Positions 54,103 to 62,869 of a stretch of 64,000 nucleotides of DNA are shown piece by piece. How positions within the stretch are numbered: the stretch's first letter is position 1; each line of letters opens with the position of its first letter. This DNA comes from Pseudoalteromonas distincta (GTDB taxonomy: Bacteria > Pseudomonadota > Gammaproteobacteria > Enterobacterales > Alteromonadaceae): assembly GCF_000814675.1 (NCBI RefSeq), contig NZ_JWIG01000029.1, positions 186,001-250,000 of the forward strand, written 5' to 3'. The position numbers and the translations under genes are program-made. The notes under the pieces are model-generated. The model saw nothing but the letters and a program-made list of their open reading frames with translations, had not been told where the DNA came from and ran no database searches.

Positions 54103-55563
54103 GTGAACGCCAACACTTTTATTCCTGAGCACTTTATTGATGACGTAAAAACCTATTTACCAGCGCATCTAAACTTAGATGACTTTTTAAATGCGTGTCG
54201 CAGGCCGCTCAGAAAATCTATCCGCGTTAATACATTAAAAATTAGCATTGAAGAATTTGTAAAACGTGCCAATGAAAAAAATTGGCTGCTAACCCCAATC
54301 CCATGGTGCAGTGAAGGCTTTTGGTTAGAGCGCCCAAGCAATGAAGAGCAAAACCTAGCCCTAGGTAATACCGACTTACACCTAAGTGGTGCGATGTACG
54401 TGCAAGAAGCAAGTTCAATGCTGCCCCCTATCGCATTAAAGCAAAGTATTGAAAACTCAGACTTACAAAGTAACACCGTGCTTGATATGGCATCAGCACC
54501 AGGCTCTAAAACATCACAGCTAGCAGCACTTATGAATAACCAAGGCGTGCTTGTTGCAAATGAGCTATCGTCATCTCGTTTAAAGGTACTCAGCGCTACA
54601 CTCAAACGTATGGGGGTTGGTAACTGTGCGCTCTCGCACTTTGATGGCGTTATATTTGGCAACTACATGTTTGAATGCTTTGATAGCATATTGCTAGACG
54701 CGCCATGCTCTGGCGAAGGCACGGTACGTAAAGACGCCGACGCACTAAAAAATTGGTCCATAGAATCAAACATACAAATAGCCCAAGTACAAAAAGACTT
54801 AATTAAAAGCGCTTTTTATGCATTAAAGCCAGGTGGCACATTAGTGTATTCAACCTGCACACTTACCCCGCTCGAAAATCAACAAGTGTGCGATTATTTA
54901 CTCAGTGAATTTGGCGACTATATAGAGCCTGAGTCACTAAGTGATTTATTTGAAGGTGCAAGTAAAGCCACTACCGCTGAAGGCTATTTACATGTATGGC
55001 CGCAAACATTCGACAGCGAAGGCTTTTTTATTGCTAAATTTAAAAAACACGCAAGTTGCAATAACCCAAATCAAACAGTTAAAAAAGGTGCATTCCCATT
55101 TAACGAGTTTGATAAAAAACAAAGTGCCGCGTTTATGCAGTCGCTTAAAAAACACTTTGGGATAACTACCCTGCCAGGTAATTTAATGCAGCGTGATAAA
55201 GAACTATGGTTGTTCCCTGAAGGGTTTGAAGCCATACAAAATAAGATTAAGTACGCACGTTTAGGTATTCAAATTGGCATTATTCATAAAAATGGCGTGA
55301 GACTAACGCACGAGTATGCAACCGTATTTGGCAATGAGTGTAAAACTAATATTTACGCGTTAAATAACGAGCAAGCAAATGATTATTTTCAAGGTAAAGA
55401 TATACGCTTAACTGAAGCAACTCAAACAATAGGGGAAGTAATATTAACACTGTGTGGTTGCCCTATCGGGCTGGGTAAATGGCAAAAAAATAAGATCAAA
55501 AACTCACTACCACGAGATCTAGTGCAGAATACGCAGTTAATAAGCTGGGGACCACTAGTTTAA
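54103..55563 (+). CDS. rsmF: 16S rRNA m5C1407 methyltransferase RsmF
   Basis: A 486-residue SAM-dependent rRNA methyltransferase (E. coli RsmF 479). The SAM-binding [16 protein letters not shown] and the two catalytic cysteines in [13 protein letters not shown] and STCTLTP are present. The C-terminal PUA-like region carries substrate contacts. The start is GTG at 54103 ([20 protein letters not shown]), with a family-typical N-terminus. It is divergent from the propionate regulator. Confidence 0.92.
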   Translation: MNANTFIPEHFIDDVKTYLPAHLNLDDFLNACRRPLRKSIRVNTLKISIEEFVKRANEKNWLLTPIPWCSEGFWLERPSNEEQNLALGNTDLHLSGAMYVQEASSMLPPIALKQSIENSDLQSNTVLDMASAPGSKTSQLAALMNNQGVLVANELSSSRLKVLSATLKRMGVGNCALSHFDGVIFGNYMFECFDSILLDAPCSGEGTVRKDADALKNWSIESNIQIAQVQKDLIKSAFYALKPGGTLVYSTCTLTPLENQQVCDYLLSEFGDYIEPESLSDLFEGASKATTAEGYLHVWPQTFDSEGFFIAKFKKHASCNNPNQTVKKGAFPFNEFDKKQSAAFMQSLKKHFGITTLPGNLMQRDKELWLFPEGFEAIQNKIKYARLGIQIGIIHKNGVRLTHEYATVFGNECKTNIYALNNEQANDYFQGKDIRLTEATQTIGEVILTLCGCPIGLGKWQKNKIKNSLPRDLVQNTQLISWGPLV

Positions 55564-55624
55564 TGTTTTATTGAAACACTGAATGCAATATTATGTGTAA
55601 CCTAAATATTTTTAAGGGAATAAA

Positions 55625-56719
55625 ATGAAAAAAAGATTCGAAGCTCTAGACGCATTTAGAGGACTGTGTGCAATATCAGTTGTTTTGTATCACATGCATA
55701 TTGTTGGTTCGATAACTGAGCTAAAGTTCTTTCAAGGAAGTGGAGTGTTTGTAGAGTTTTTCTTTATACTAAGTGGCTTTGTTCTTGCCCACGGCTATGG
55801 TTTTAAAGAAAGCTTAAACTTCAAGTCGTATTGTAAAGCTAGGTTCTTTAGGATATATCCTCTGCACTTTTTTATATTAATGGTATTTATCGCTTTTGAA
55901 TTATTAAAATTATTAGCCACTAATTTTGGTGTATCATTTAACGGAGAGCCTTTTTCAGACAAAACAGCGGTATATGCAATCATTCCAAATTTACTTCTTA
56001 TACAGTCTTGGACGCCATATACAGAACACCTTTCTTTTAATTTTCCTTCATGGAGTATAAGTATTGAGTTTTACATTTACTTCTTATTCTTCTTCACAGT
56101 CACTCTATTTAGCAAATTTAAATTACTTACATGGTTAACTGCATCCCTATTTGCGTTTACACTTATCTACTTTCACTCAGAGTTACTCACTAAACAAGTC
56201 CTAAGTGGACTATCTTGTTTTTTTGGAGGCGCCATCGCCTACAGTGTTTATAGAAACATTTCTCACATAAAAATCCCATATACCTTGGGAAGTATTTTTG
56301 AGTGTGCATTGTTAGTAAGTATTGTGTTTATTGTTCAGGCACAATTTGAATTAAAGCTTATTGTCGCTCCATTACTTTTCTTGATTACAGTATTGCTCTT
56401 TTCCTTTGAAGCTGGTGTTGTATCTAAGATTTTAAAAATAAAACCACTTCAACTTACTGGGCAACTTTCTTACTCAATATACATGACCCACGCAGCAATA
56501 TTATTTCTTGTAGCAGCAACAACCCTTGTTTTTAAAAAGCTTACGGGGATTGAGTTCGTAAAAACTATAAACTCTTTAAAATATATAGATGTTGGTAATA
56601 CATATATAAACAACCTAATAGTTTTAATAGTTTTAGCAACAGTCATCATTACATCGAAATTTACTTATAAATACATAGAACTCTGGGGATTAAATTTAAA
56701 CAAGAAAAATAAGTCGTAA
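55625..56719 (+). CDS. Acyltransferase-3 family membrane protein
   Basis: A 364-residue protein with about ten membrane helices of the acyltransferase-3 (OafA/NodX) family. The N-terminal FEALDAFRGLCAISVVLYHMH has the conserved Arg and His, and NFPSWSISIEFYIYF has the conserved PxWSL-type motif. Such enzymes acetylate or acylate surface sugars. Low-GC codons and AT-rich flanks differ slightly from rsmF. The exopolysaccharide cluster lies 0.7 kb away, on the other strand, so it might modify that polymer, which is inference. Confidence 0.87.
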   Translation: MKKRFEALDAFRGLCAISVVLYHMHIVGSITELKFFQGSGVFVEFFFILSGFVLAHGYGFKESLNFKSYCKARFFRIYPLHFFILMVFIAFELLKLLATNFGVSFNGEPFSDKTAVYAIIPNLLLIQSWTPYTEHLSFNFPSWSISIEFYIYFLFFFTVTLFSKFKLLTWLTASLFAFTLIYFHSELLTKQVLSGLSCFFGGAIAYSVYRNISHIKIPYTLGSIFECALLVSIVFIVQAQFELKLIVAPLLFLITVLLFSFEAGVVSKILKIKPLQLTGQLSYSIYMTHAAILFLVAATTLVFKKLTGIEFVKTINSLKYIDVGNTYINNLIVLIVLATVIITSKFTYKYIELWGLNLNKKNKS

Positions 56720-57463
56720 ATGAGCAAAATTACTAAGCCTTATTTTATGTATAATATGGCTTAGTAATCATTGAGAAACAAAATGTTGAAGTGTACTCAT
56801 TCTATTTACGATTTTATCAAAATACTAAAGTCTCTTGTCAAATGATCACCATCACTCAAAAATGTATTCGCACGTCATAAAATCGAATTATAAAAAAGTT
56901 TTTGCTCTAATCCTTAAAATATTATACCGGTCATTAAGAAACCTGAGATGGAAAAAACACATCAACCCCAGTAAAACCATCTGGCAACCAAGCTGCATAA
57001 AATGAAGTAACACGCCATCAATTACAGCTATGGCCCTTGGTCCGTAAATTACATGATATTATCCTTAAAATTAAAACAGCACTTAAAAAACACCGAAACC
57101 CATAATCAATCCAATCCTTTGTTATCAAATGTAACCAAATAGAAAAATTAGTTATGCATCTTTTAAAAGCTTTACTATAGTTTAGCTACTTTCTTCTTCT
57201 CCCTAAGAATCCAGAAAGTGTTTTTTAGTTAGCGCAAGGCTCTTAGTGAGCCAATCTATAGCCCAGAGTTTTCCCTAAATCACTCTGGGCATCTTTTTGC
57301 CTATGCAAATGTTAGTAGGCAAAAAGCAGCGCTTTTAGAGAAGTTATAAATCAGTTCGTTGAATAGCTTACTTGATGACTTCTCATTTACTCCTTATTCT
57401 CTTCTCTTTGAGCAATTGGTTTTTTACTTTAACGTAAACAAGCTCAACACATTCAAAGCCAAA
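56720..57463. other. AT-rich gap with paired hairpins
   Basis: About 740 bases without a credible gene. The left 450 bases show only stop-rich, AT-rich sequence. The right part has GGCTC/GAGCC (57238-57252), the terminator-like stem at 57261, and TTTTTGCCTA/TAGGCAAAAA (57294-57325). These are listed separately as a candidate small RNA end. Confidence 0.45.
57188..57298 (+). ncRNA. Candidate small RNA
   Basis: A TATAGT box at 57176-57181 is followed by a pyrimidine-rich single-stranded segment (TTCTTCTTCTCCC). Two hairpins come next: GGCTC-TTAGT-GAGCC, and GCCCAGAGT (57261-57269) with ACTCTGGGC (57282-57290). The end is ATCTTTTT. This is the usual outline of an Hfq-type small RNA of about 110 nt. 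The -35 box is weak. It could instead be a stray terminator of the acyltransferase gene, about 540 bases upstream. Confidence 0.3.
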
Positions 57464-58171
57464 CTAGTTACAATGTTTTTTAAACATCCAGCTGGTTCTA
57501 ATCGGCTCATAATGACGGCCAAATTTAAGCGATAAACATAGAATATGCAATGCCTCAACTTGCTTAGCAACTTCAAACGCGCGTGTAAATTTATGGCCAT
57601 GCTTAACTGCAAGTTTAAGCTCGTTAACGAATAACACTTTGTATTTAGGAGGGAGCTGTTGCCAGTTGATTAGCGCAATTTGAATAATACCTAACTGTAC
57701 ATCATACTTGTAAGGGCCTACCTTTTTAGCCTGCTGAATATACTCATAAACACGTTCGCTTGGCCCTTCTTGGTAACTAACAACTTGTGCTAGTGCAACC
57801 CAGGTTTCTGGCCAGCTTTGGCGCAGCGCTACCGACTGTAAAAGTAATTCCTCTACCTGTTGATAAATTGCTAAAACATCGGTGGTTTTATCTGTACCAG
57901 CAGCTAATTTGAGCATTTGCACATGAGCCATTAACTGCAAATAGTGCGGATGTGTAGGCTCAAGCGAACTGGCAAGGTTTATAGCATCTTGTGCTGATTG
58001 TAAATTTTGCTGGGAGTAATTATTAGCACTGCCTTTTAACGTATTAACAGCATTAAAATACCAAGCGTTAGCGCGCATGCTTTGAAAGCTTGAAAAGCAA
58101 ATCGCTAATGTAATTAGTACAAGCACAACTATTTGAACCTGCTTAATAAGCTTATTGGTGTTATTCATCAA
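57464..58171 (-). CDS. VpsP-like polysaccharide biosynthesis protein
   Basis: A 235-residue protein with one N-terminal membrane helix (about 10-30) and a TPR-like helical periplasmic part (LASSLEPTHPHYLQLMAHVQ). It matches the proteins called VpsP in Vibrio-type polysaccharide clusters. It is the last gene of the cluster and overlaps the phosphatase gene by 11 bases. A role in export or assembly is likely, but its molecular activity is unknown. Confidence 0.75.
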   Translation of the reverse strand: MMNNTNKLIKQVQIVVLVLITLAICFSSFQSMRANAWYFNAVNTLKGSANNYSQQNLQSAQDAINLASSLEPTHPHYLQLMAHVQMLKLAAGTDKTTDVLAIYQQVEELLLQSVALRQSWPETWVALAQVVSYQEGPSERVYEYIQQAKKVGPYKYDVQLGIIQIALINWQQLPPKYKVLFVNELKLAVKHGHKFTRAFEVAKQVEALHILCLSLKFGRHYEPIRTSWMFKKHCN

Positions 58172-58889
58172 ATAATGACGCCGTTAAATTAAATGGATTT
58201 GTTACAAACAACTCATGGGCTTTATCTGCCCCCATTAAATCACTCACAATTTGCCTAGCTTTACTTAAAATAGGTGGCCTGCGTTTAACCGAATGCGCGT
58301 CGCTCGCAACATAGCTCACTAACCCACTTTTAAGCATATCAACACTAATAGCTTTTGCTTGTTCGCCCCACTCGCCTTCAATACTTGACGCGGTTAACTG
58401 AAATTCACAACCTAATTGCTTTAAACGCTCTATGTAAAAGGGTTTAGCTTGTATATCGCGGTTACGTTCTGGATGCGGAATAATCGTTTTAATATTTTTT
58501 TTATCAAGCCACGTAATAAACTTATCGTACCCTTGCGATACGTGTGAATGCGGTAGCTCCAGTAATACATAATTAGCACCATTTACATTACCAATAAACG
58601 GCAGTTTTTTGCTCATAACCAAGGTCATTAGCTCTACATCAAGCCTAACCTCTGCTGCAACAGCTAATTTAATACCAATATTATTTACTAATGCCTTTGC
58701 TTTTAAAACAGCTAGGTCGTCATAAATATGGGAAGCCGCGTTATTAAATCTGCCTAAATGAATGTGCGGAGTAGCTACCATGTGGGTTATACCATCGGCT
58801 TGTGCAATTTTTAATAGCCCTAAAGACTCCGTTAAGTCTTTAGGGCCATCGTCAAGCCCTGGTAGTATATGAGAATGTATATCTATCAT
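58161..58889 (-). CDS. CpsB/CapC-family tyrosine phosphatase
   Basis: A 242-residue PHP-type protein tyrosine phosphatase (CpsB/YwqE). Metal motifs are MIDIHSHILPGLDDGP at the start, ATPHIHLG, HPERNRDI and ASDAHSVKRRPP. These enzymes dephosphorylate the tyrosine tail of the Wzc-type kinase, whose gene lies 5 bases upstream. The PHP type is unusual beside the more common low-molecular-weight Wzb in Gram-negatives but is known in Vibrio and Alteromonadales. Confidence 0.88.
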   Translation of the reverse strand: MIDIHSHILPGLDDGPKDLTESLGLLKIAQADGITHMVATPHIHLGRFNNAASHIYDDLAVLKAKALVNNIGIKLAVAAEVRLDVELMTLVMSKKLPFIGNVNGANYVLLELPHSHVSQGYDKFITWLDKKNIKTIIPHPERNRDIQAKPFYIERLKQLGCEFQLTASSIEGEWGEQAKAISVDMLKSGLVSYVASDAHSVKRRPPILSKARQIVSDLMGADKAHELFVTNPFNLTASLFDE

Positions 58890-58894
58890 TCGTT

Positions 58895-61102
58895 TTAAGC
58901 TGTTGGTTGCTCAGGTTTTTGTGAGTAATCATGGTAATCGTAGTAGCCGTAGCTGTGTTCATCGTTAGACTTACTCATATCCACCTGATTAAGCACCACA
59001 CCGGCTACATGTACTTTTATCTCAAATAACCGTTCAAGGCCAGCCTTAATTGGTTTAATACGGGTAACATCTGATTTTACAACATATATTACCGAATCAG
59101 CACTTTGTGCTATTACTAATGCATCACTCACGGCTTGTGTTGGTGGTGTATCAATAATTATATGGTCGTACTGAGTTTTAAGGTGTCCGATCAACTGTGT
59201 AAATTTTATGTTTGATAACAACTCAAGTGGGTTACTTGGTATTTGCCCGCTTGGCATTATTACTACACCGGACTTTTCATCAATATGAACACATTCACTA
59301 AGCTCTTCTGTACCCACTATTAAATTTGTTAAACCAGGGTGATAAACCGGTATTTCAAATCGCTTAGCAATAGTTGGCTTACGTAAGTCACCATCAATTA
59401 GCAATACTTTACCCATTTGAGCTAAAGATATAGCCAAATTAGAAGATGTTGTTGTTTTACCTTCACCTGGCGATGTAGAGGTAACAGCAATTATTTTATG
59501 CTGTTTATCAAGCTGAGTTAAAAGTAAACTGGTACGAAACGTTCGTACTGATTCTGCAAAGCGCCTATATGTTTCGTCAAGATATGCATGCATAGGCAAT
59601 ACACTTTTTTTAGGTAAGCTTACCTGTGGTAATAGGCCGAGCATTCGCTGAGCTAATTTGCTTTCTACGTCTGGTTTTGTTTTAACGGTATCGTTAAGGG
59701 CATCAAAGATTAAGCTCATAACTATTGCAAAAATAAAGCTCGCTACAAACGCAAGCACAACAATAAGCTTTTTATTAGGTTTACTTGGGTTATTTGGAGC
59801 ATAAGCTCGATCGGTAAAGCGTGCTGCAGCAGAGGTAAAATCGCTTGTTACTTCGGTTTCTTTAGAGCGTGATAAAAACGTATTAAATATATTGCGGTTT
59901 GTTTCTACTTCACGTTTTAGCTGGTTATATTGAGTTTCTTTACGGGTAATATCTTGGTAACGCGCTCTTATATTACTTAAATCATTTTCGAGTGCACTCA
60001 CTGTTCTTGTGACCCTATTAAGCTCTTTTTCAATACCCGTAATTAGGCCTTTAATTTGCTTATTAAGGTTATTTTTAACAGTAATAAGCTCAGCACTGGC
60101 CGATATTATTTTAGGGTGTTTAGGGCCATAAACCTCACTTAACTCGCTTAACTTACGTTCAACGGTAACTACGTCACGTTTCACGTTTTGAATAACATTA
60201 TGTGATGTTATTTCAGGCATACTACCTAATAACTCAAGATTGTTATTACCGTATTCGGCTATAACTCGGTTAATGCTCTCAAGCTTGTTTTTTCCGTTGC
60301 GCGCTTCAATTAACTGAGCCGATATTTGCTCAAGTTCTTGTGTTGCAAGGCCTGCTATACCTTCAATATCAATAAGGTGCTGATCTTCTCGAAAGTCTTG
60401 CAAACGCTCTTCTGAGTCGTCTAACTGAATACGAAGTTGCGATAACCGCGAGTTTAACCAATTAGAGGCTTGTTGAGTTATCCCCATTTTTGCTCGCATT
60501 TGGTTATCAATGTAAACTTCACCTATAGTATTAGCAACTAAAGCGGCTAAGGCGGAATCGCTCGACTCAAAGCTTATGTTTACTAGTTGAGTATTTCTGA
60601 TAGGTTCAATACCTAGCTTAGATTTGTATATACTCAGTAAAAAAAGCATTTTTTGATCTGCTTTTTCTTCTCCAGATAAATATCTTTCTTCGTTTTTATT
60701 TAAAAAAGGCAGTAAACCTTTTACATAACCTTTAATCTCGCCCATTAAGCTAGGCTTAGGAATAAAATCGCCGTGTTCTTCTAAGTTAAGCTTGGTAATT
60801 ACTTCTCGGCCAATACTGTCAGATTTAAGTATTTCGAATTGCGTTAAGTAATACTCTTTTTTTGTGGTATCAAGGCCATAAATTTCTTCAAAACTAACCG
60901 CTTTAGATTGCTCGGATTCAATAAGTAAAGTAGCGGAGGCCTTATATTGCGGGATCAGAGTTAAAGCAAACATTATTGTTAACAACGTAACAACTACCGA
61001 AAAGCCAATAATACGCCATTTAGCGCGTTGTATAACTTTTAGATAAACAGAGAAATCAATAACATCTTCGTTATCAATTGAATTATTTTCGAACTTATTC
61101 AT
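58895..61102 (-). CDS. Wzc-like polysaccharide co-polymerase/tyrosine autokinase
   Basis: A 735-residue inner-membrane protein. The Wzz domain has two membrane helices (about 33-55 and 445-470) and a periplasmic coiled coil between them. The C-terminal BY-kinase domain has Walker A STSPGEGKTTTSSNLA, Walker A' VLLIDGDLRKP and Walker B HIIIDTPP. A tyrosine-rich tail follows (YGYYDYHDY). It controls polymer length and export through autophosphorylation, opposed by the neighbouring phosphatase. Confidence 0.92.
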   Translation of the reverse strand: MNKFENNSIDNEDVIDFSVYLKVIQRAKWRIIGFSVVVTLLTIMFALTLIPQYKASATLLIESEQSKAVSFEEIYGLDTTKKEYYLTQFEILKSDSIGREVITKLNLEEHGDFIPKPSLMGEIKGYVKGLLPFLNKNEERYLSGEEKADQKMLFLLSIYKSKLGIEPIRNTQLVNISFESSDSALAALVANTIGEVYIDNQMRAKMGITQQASNWLNSRLSQLRIQLDDSEERLQDFREDQHLIDIEGIAGLATQELEQISAQLIEARNGKNKLESINRVIAEYGNNNLELLGSMPEITSHNVIQNVKRDVVTVERKLSELSEVYGPKHPKIISASAELITVKNNLNKQIKGLITGIEKELNRVTRTVSALENDLSNIRARYQDITRKETQYNQLKREVETNRNIFNTFLSRSKETEVTSDFTSAAARFTDRAYAPNNPSKPNKKLIVVLAFVASFIFAIVMSLIFDALNDTVKTKPDVESKLAQRMLGLLPQVSLPKKSVLPMHAYLDETYRRFAESVRTFRTSLLLTQLDKQHKIIAVTSTSPGEGKTTTSSNLAISLAQMGKVLLIDGDLRKPTIAKRFEIPVYHPGLTNLIVGTEELSECVHIDEKSGVVIMPSGQIPSNPLELLSNIKFTQLIGHLKTQYDHIIIDTPPTQAVSDALVIAQSADSVIYVVKSDVTRIKPIKAGLERLFEIKVHVAGVVLNQVDMSKSNDEHSYGYYDYHDYSQKPEQPTA

Positions 61103-61124
61103 TATTTACTGCCTTTAAAACTGC

Positions 61125-61649
61125 TTAAAACAAGCGTTGTTCTATTTTTATTGTATCGCCTGCTGCAATTTGGCTATTAAGGGTGCCTTTTTGTTGCTGC
61201 TGCTTAGTTTGCTCTTTAAAAATATAAATTTTATCAGTTGATGCCCGCTCAGTTAAGCCGCCCGCCAATGCAACAGCTTGATTAACTGTCATAGCTGGCT
61301 GATAAGGGTAAGCGCCAGGAGATTTAACCTCACCATGTATATAAAAGGGCCTGTATTCAACAACCTGCACATATACACTAGGAACTTTTAAATAATCAGG
61401 CTGTAAGCCAGTAGTAATTGACTTTTCAACCTCAAAAGTAGTTAACCCAGCAAGTTTAAGCGATCCTAAAAATGGGTAATTAACCTCACCGCTATTACCT
61501 AACAATACAGTTACCTCTAAATCGGGCTCACCAAATACTTTTATTACTACTTTATCACCTGGGCCCAATACATAATCTTGTGCCGCTTGTGCAAAACAAG
61601 TTGAACTAAATAAAAAGCACAATGCACTAAAAAAAAGTTTACAGTTCAT
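61125..61649 (-). CDS. Short Wza-like polysaccharide export protein
   Basis: A 174-residue exported protein with a signal peptide ending CFAQA. A poly_export domain follows (YVLGPGDKVVIKVFGEPDL) and an SLBB domain (RPFYIHGEVKSPGAYPYQPAMTVNQAVALAGGL). E. coli Wza is 379 residues and lipid-anchored. Here no lipobox and no C-terminal membrane helix are visible, so the outer-membrane channel may be provided by the barrel protein next to it. The stop and start share bases with the barrel gene (1-base overlap). Confidence 0.87.
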   Translation of the reverse strand: MNCKLFFSALCFLFSSTCFAQAAQDYVLGPGDKVVIKVFGEPDLEVTVLLGNSGEVNYPFLGSLKLAGLTTFEVEKSITTGLQPDYLKVPSVYVQVVEYRPFYIHGEVKSPGAYPYQPAMTVNQAVALAGGLTERASTDKIYIFKEQTKQQQQKGTLNSQIAAGDTIKIEQRLF

Positions 61650-62869
61650 TAATTAGCCTTTAAAGCAAACGTAAAATTAATACCAATTTTTACACGATCA
61701 AATTCGATTAATGGCTGATTCGAGTTTTTATCAATAAAATCAACATAAGTCGAAATTAAACCAAAGTTATTAGCATTATAATTAAAGCCAAGCCGAGCGC
61801 TTTTTGTTTCATCATTACGCCCAATATCGCCAGTATATTGTTCATCTATATAGCTTATACTCGCTACTGAGGCTAAATAATCACTCCAATCGTGCGTCCA
61901 ATTTATGCCATAGGTGCTTTCTTTGATGTAATCGCCTTCTAGCAGTGGATCGGTTGCTGCCCTACTGGTTGTAAAATCAAATGTAGAGTAAGTTAAAGGT
62001 TGCCAAGTAACGCCAGCCTCCCAACTTAGACCACTAAAGCTCTCACGTTGGTTATCGTCAAAGTCTTTATTTTGGTAACCAAGTTTAAAGGTGCCAGAGG
62101 TAAGTGACGTTGCTTCCCACTCCATACCAAAAAGTACTTTAGTATCGTCAGAGTTACGTGAAACACCACTAGACTCTAAAACGTCGTAGCGGTAGTCATC
62201 GCGGGTTACCTCTACAAACATGCGTGTTGCAGCTTGTGTGTTGTAATACCCTTTTGCGCCAACTAACGTTTTATCGTAATCACGAAATTGTGATGTAGCT
62301 CTAAAATTTTGATATTTTTTACTGTAAAAGCCAGAAACCAACTCTAATTGGGCTTTAGATGTTTTCGAACCAAATTGATAAGTACCAGTAATATCTTGCT
62401 GTTGATACTTTATTAGCTCGTCAACAATATCGCCCAAGCCTTGCGTTAAACCAGCACCTCGTGGTTCATATAGCCAATCAGCCGTGCCGTTAATATCAAA
62501 AACGTGTCGGCTGGTAAGCTCTTTATGTACACCTGCACCCAAATTAACTTGAGTAAAGTTATCAACAGAATTTTTATTATATAAAGAGCTACTGGTGCCA
62601 ACGTTTAGTTTGTAGCTGTCTGGCCCATCGTCTATTACTGCTGCAACCCCAGGCGAAATAGTCCAAATCACACGCGACTCTTCATCGGTTGGTGTATTAA
62701 AAATGTTGTCGTTAACGCTTAGGCCTGTTTGCAAAACCGGAGTAATTTCGGCACCATCTTTGGTCATAAAACTGCCCGGCGTAAATTCAGCCAATGCAGG
62801 ATCTGACAACGTTGCCGACAGTAAAACTACAGCACAAGGTATAACTGATTTTTTAGTATGCATTTGCAT
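61649..62869 (-). CDS. Outer-membrane barrel of the polysaccharide cluster (VpsM-like)
   Basis: A 406-residue protein with a signal peptide (ending DPALA-EFTPG) and repeated amphipathic strands with aromatic girdles. Its C-terminal strand is VKIGINFTFALKAN, which does not end in Phe. It resembles the barrels next to Wza-like genes in vps-type clusters. It probably forms the outer-membrane exit with the short Wza-like protein, which is inferred from context. Its start overlaps the sugar transferase gene by 17 bases. Confidence 0.78.
   Translation of the reverse strand: MQMHTKKSVIPCAVVLLSATLSDPALAEFTPGSFMTKDGAEITPVLQTGLSVNDNIFNTPTDEESRVIWTISPGVAAVIDDGPDSYKLNVGTSSSLYNKNSVDNFTQVNLGAGVHKELTSRHVFDINGTADWLYEPRGAGLTQGLGDIVDELIKYQQQDITGTYQFGSKTSKAQLELVSGFYSKKYQNFRATSQFRDYDKTLVGAKGYYNTQAATRMFVEVTRDDYRYDVLESSGVSRNSDDTKVLFGMEWEATSLTSGTFKLGYQNKDFDDNQRESFSGLSWEAGVTWQPLTYSTFDFTTSRAATDPLLEGDYIKESTYGINWTHDWSDYLASVASISYIDEQYTGDIGRNDETKSARLGFNYNANNFGLISTYVDFIDKNSNQPLIEFDRVKIGINFTFALKAN

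Noticed and set aside
54153..54662. 169-codon frame antisense to rsmF
   Set aside because: Shadow of the rsmF frame; the rsmF catalytic motifs lie on the other strand.
56930..57050. Possible transposase remnant (frame fragment around MEKTHQP)
   Set aside because: Too short and stop-rich, and no inverted repeats were found; I could not support an insertion sequence.
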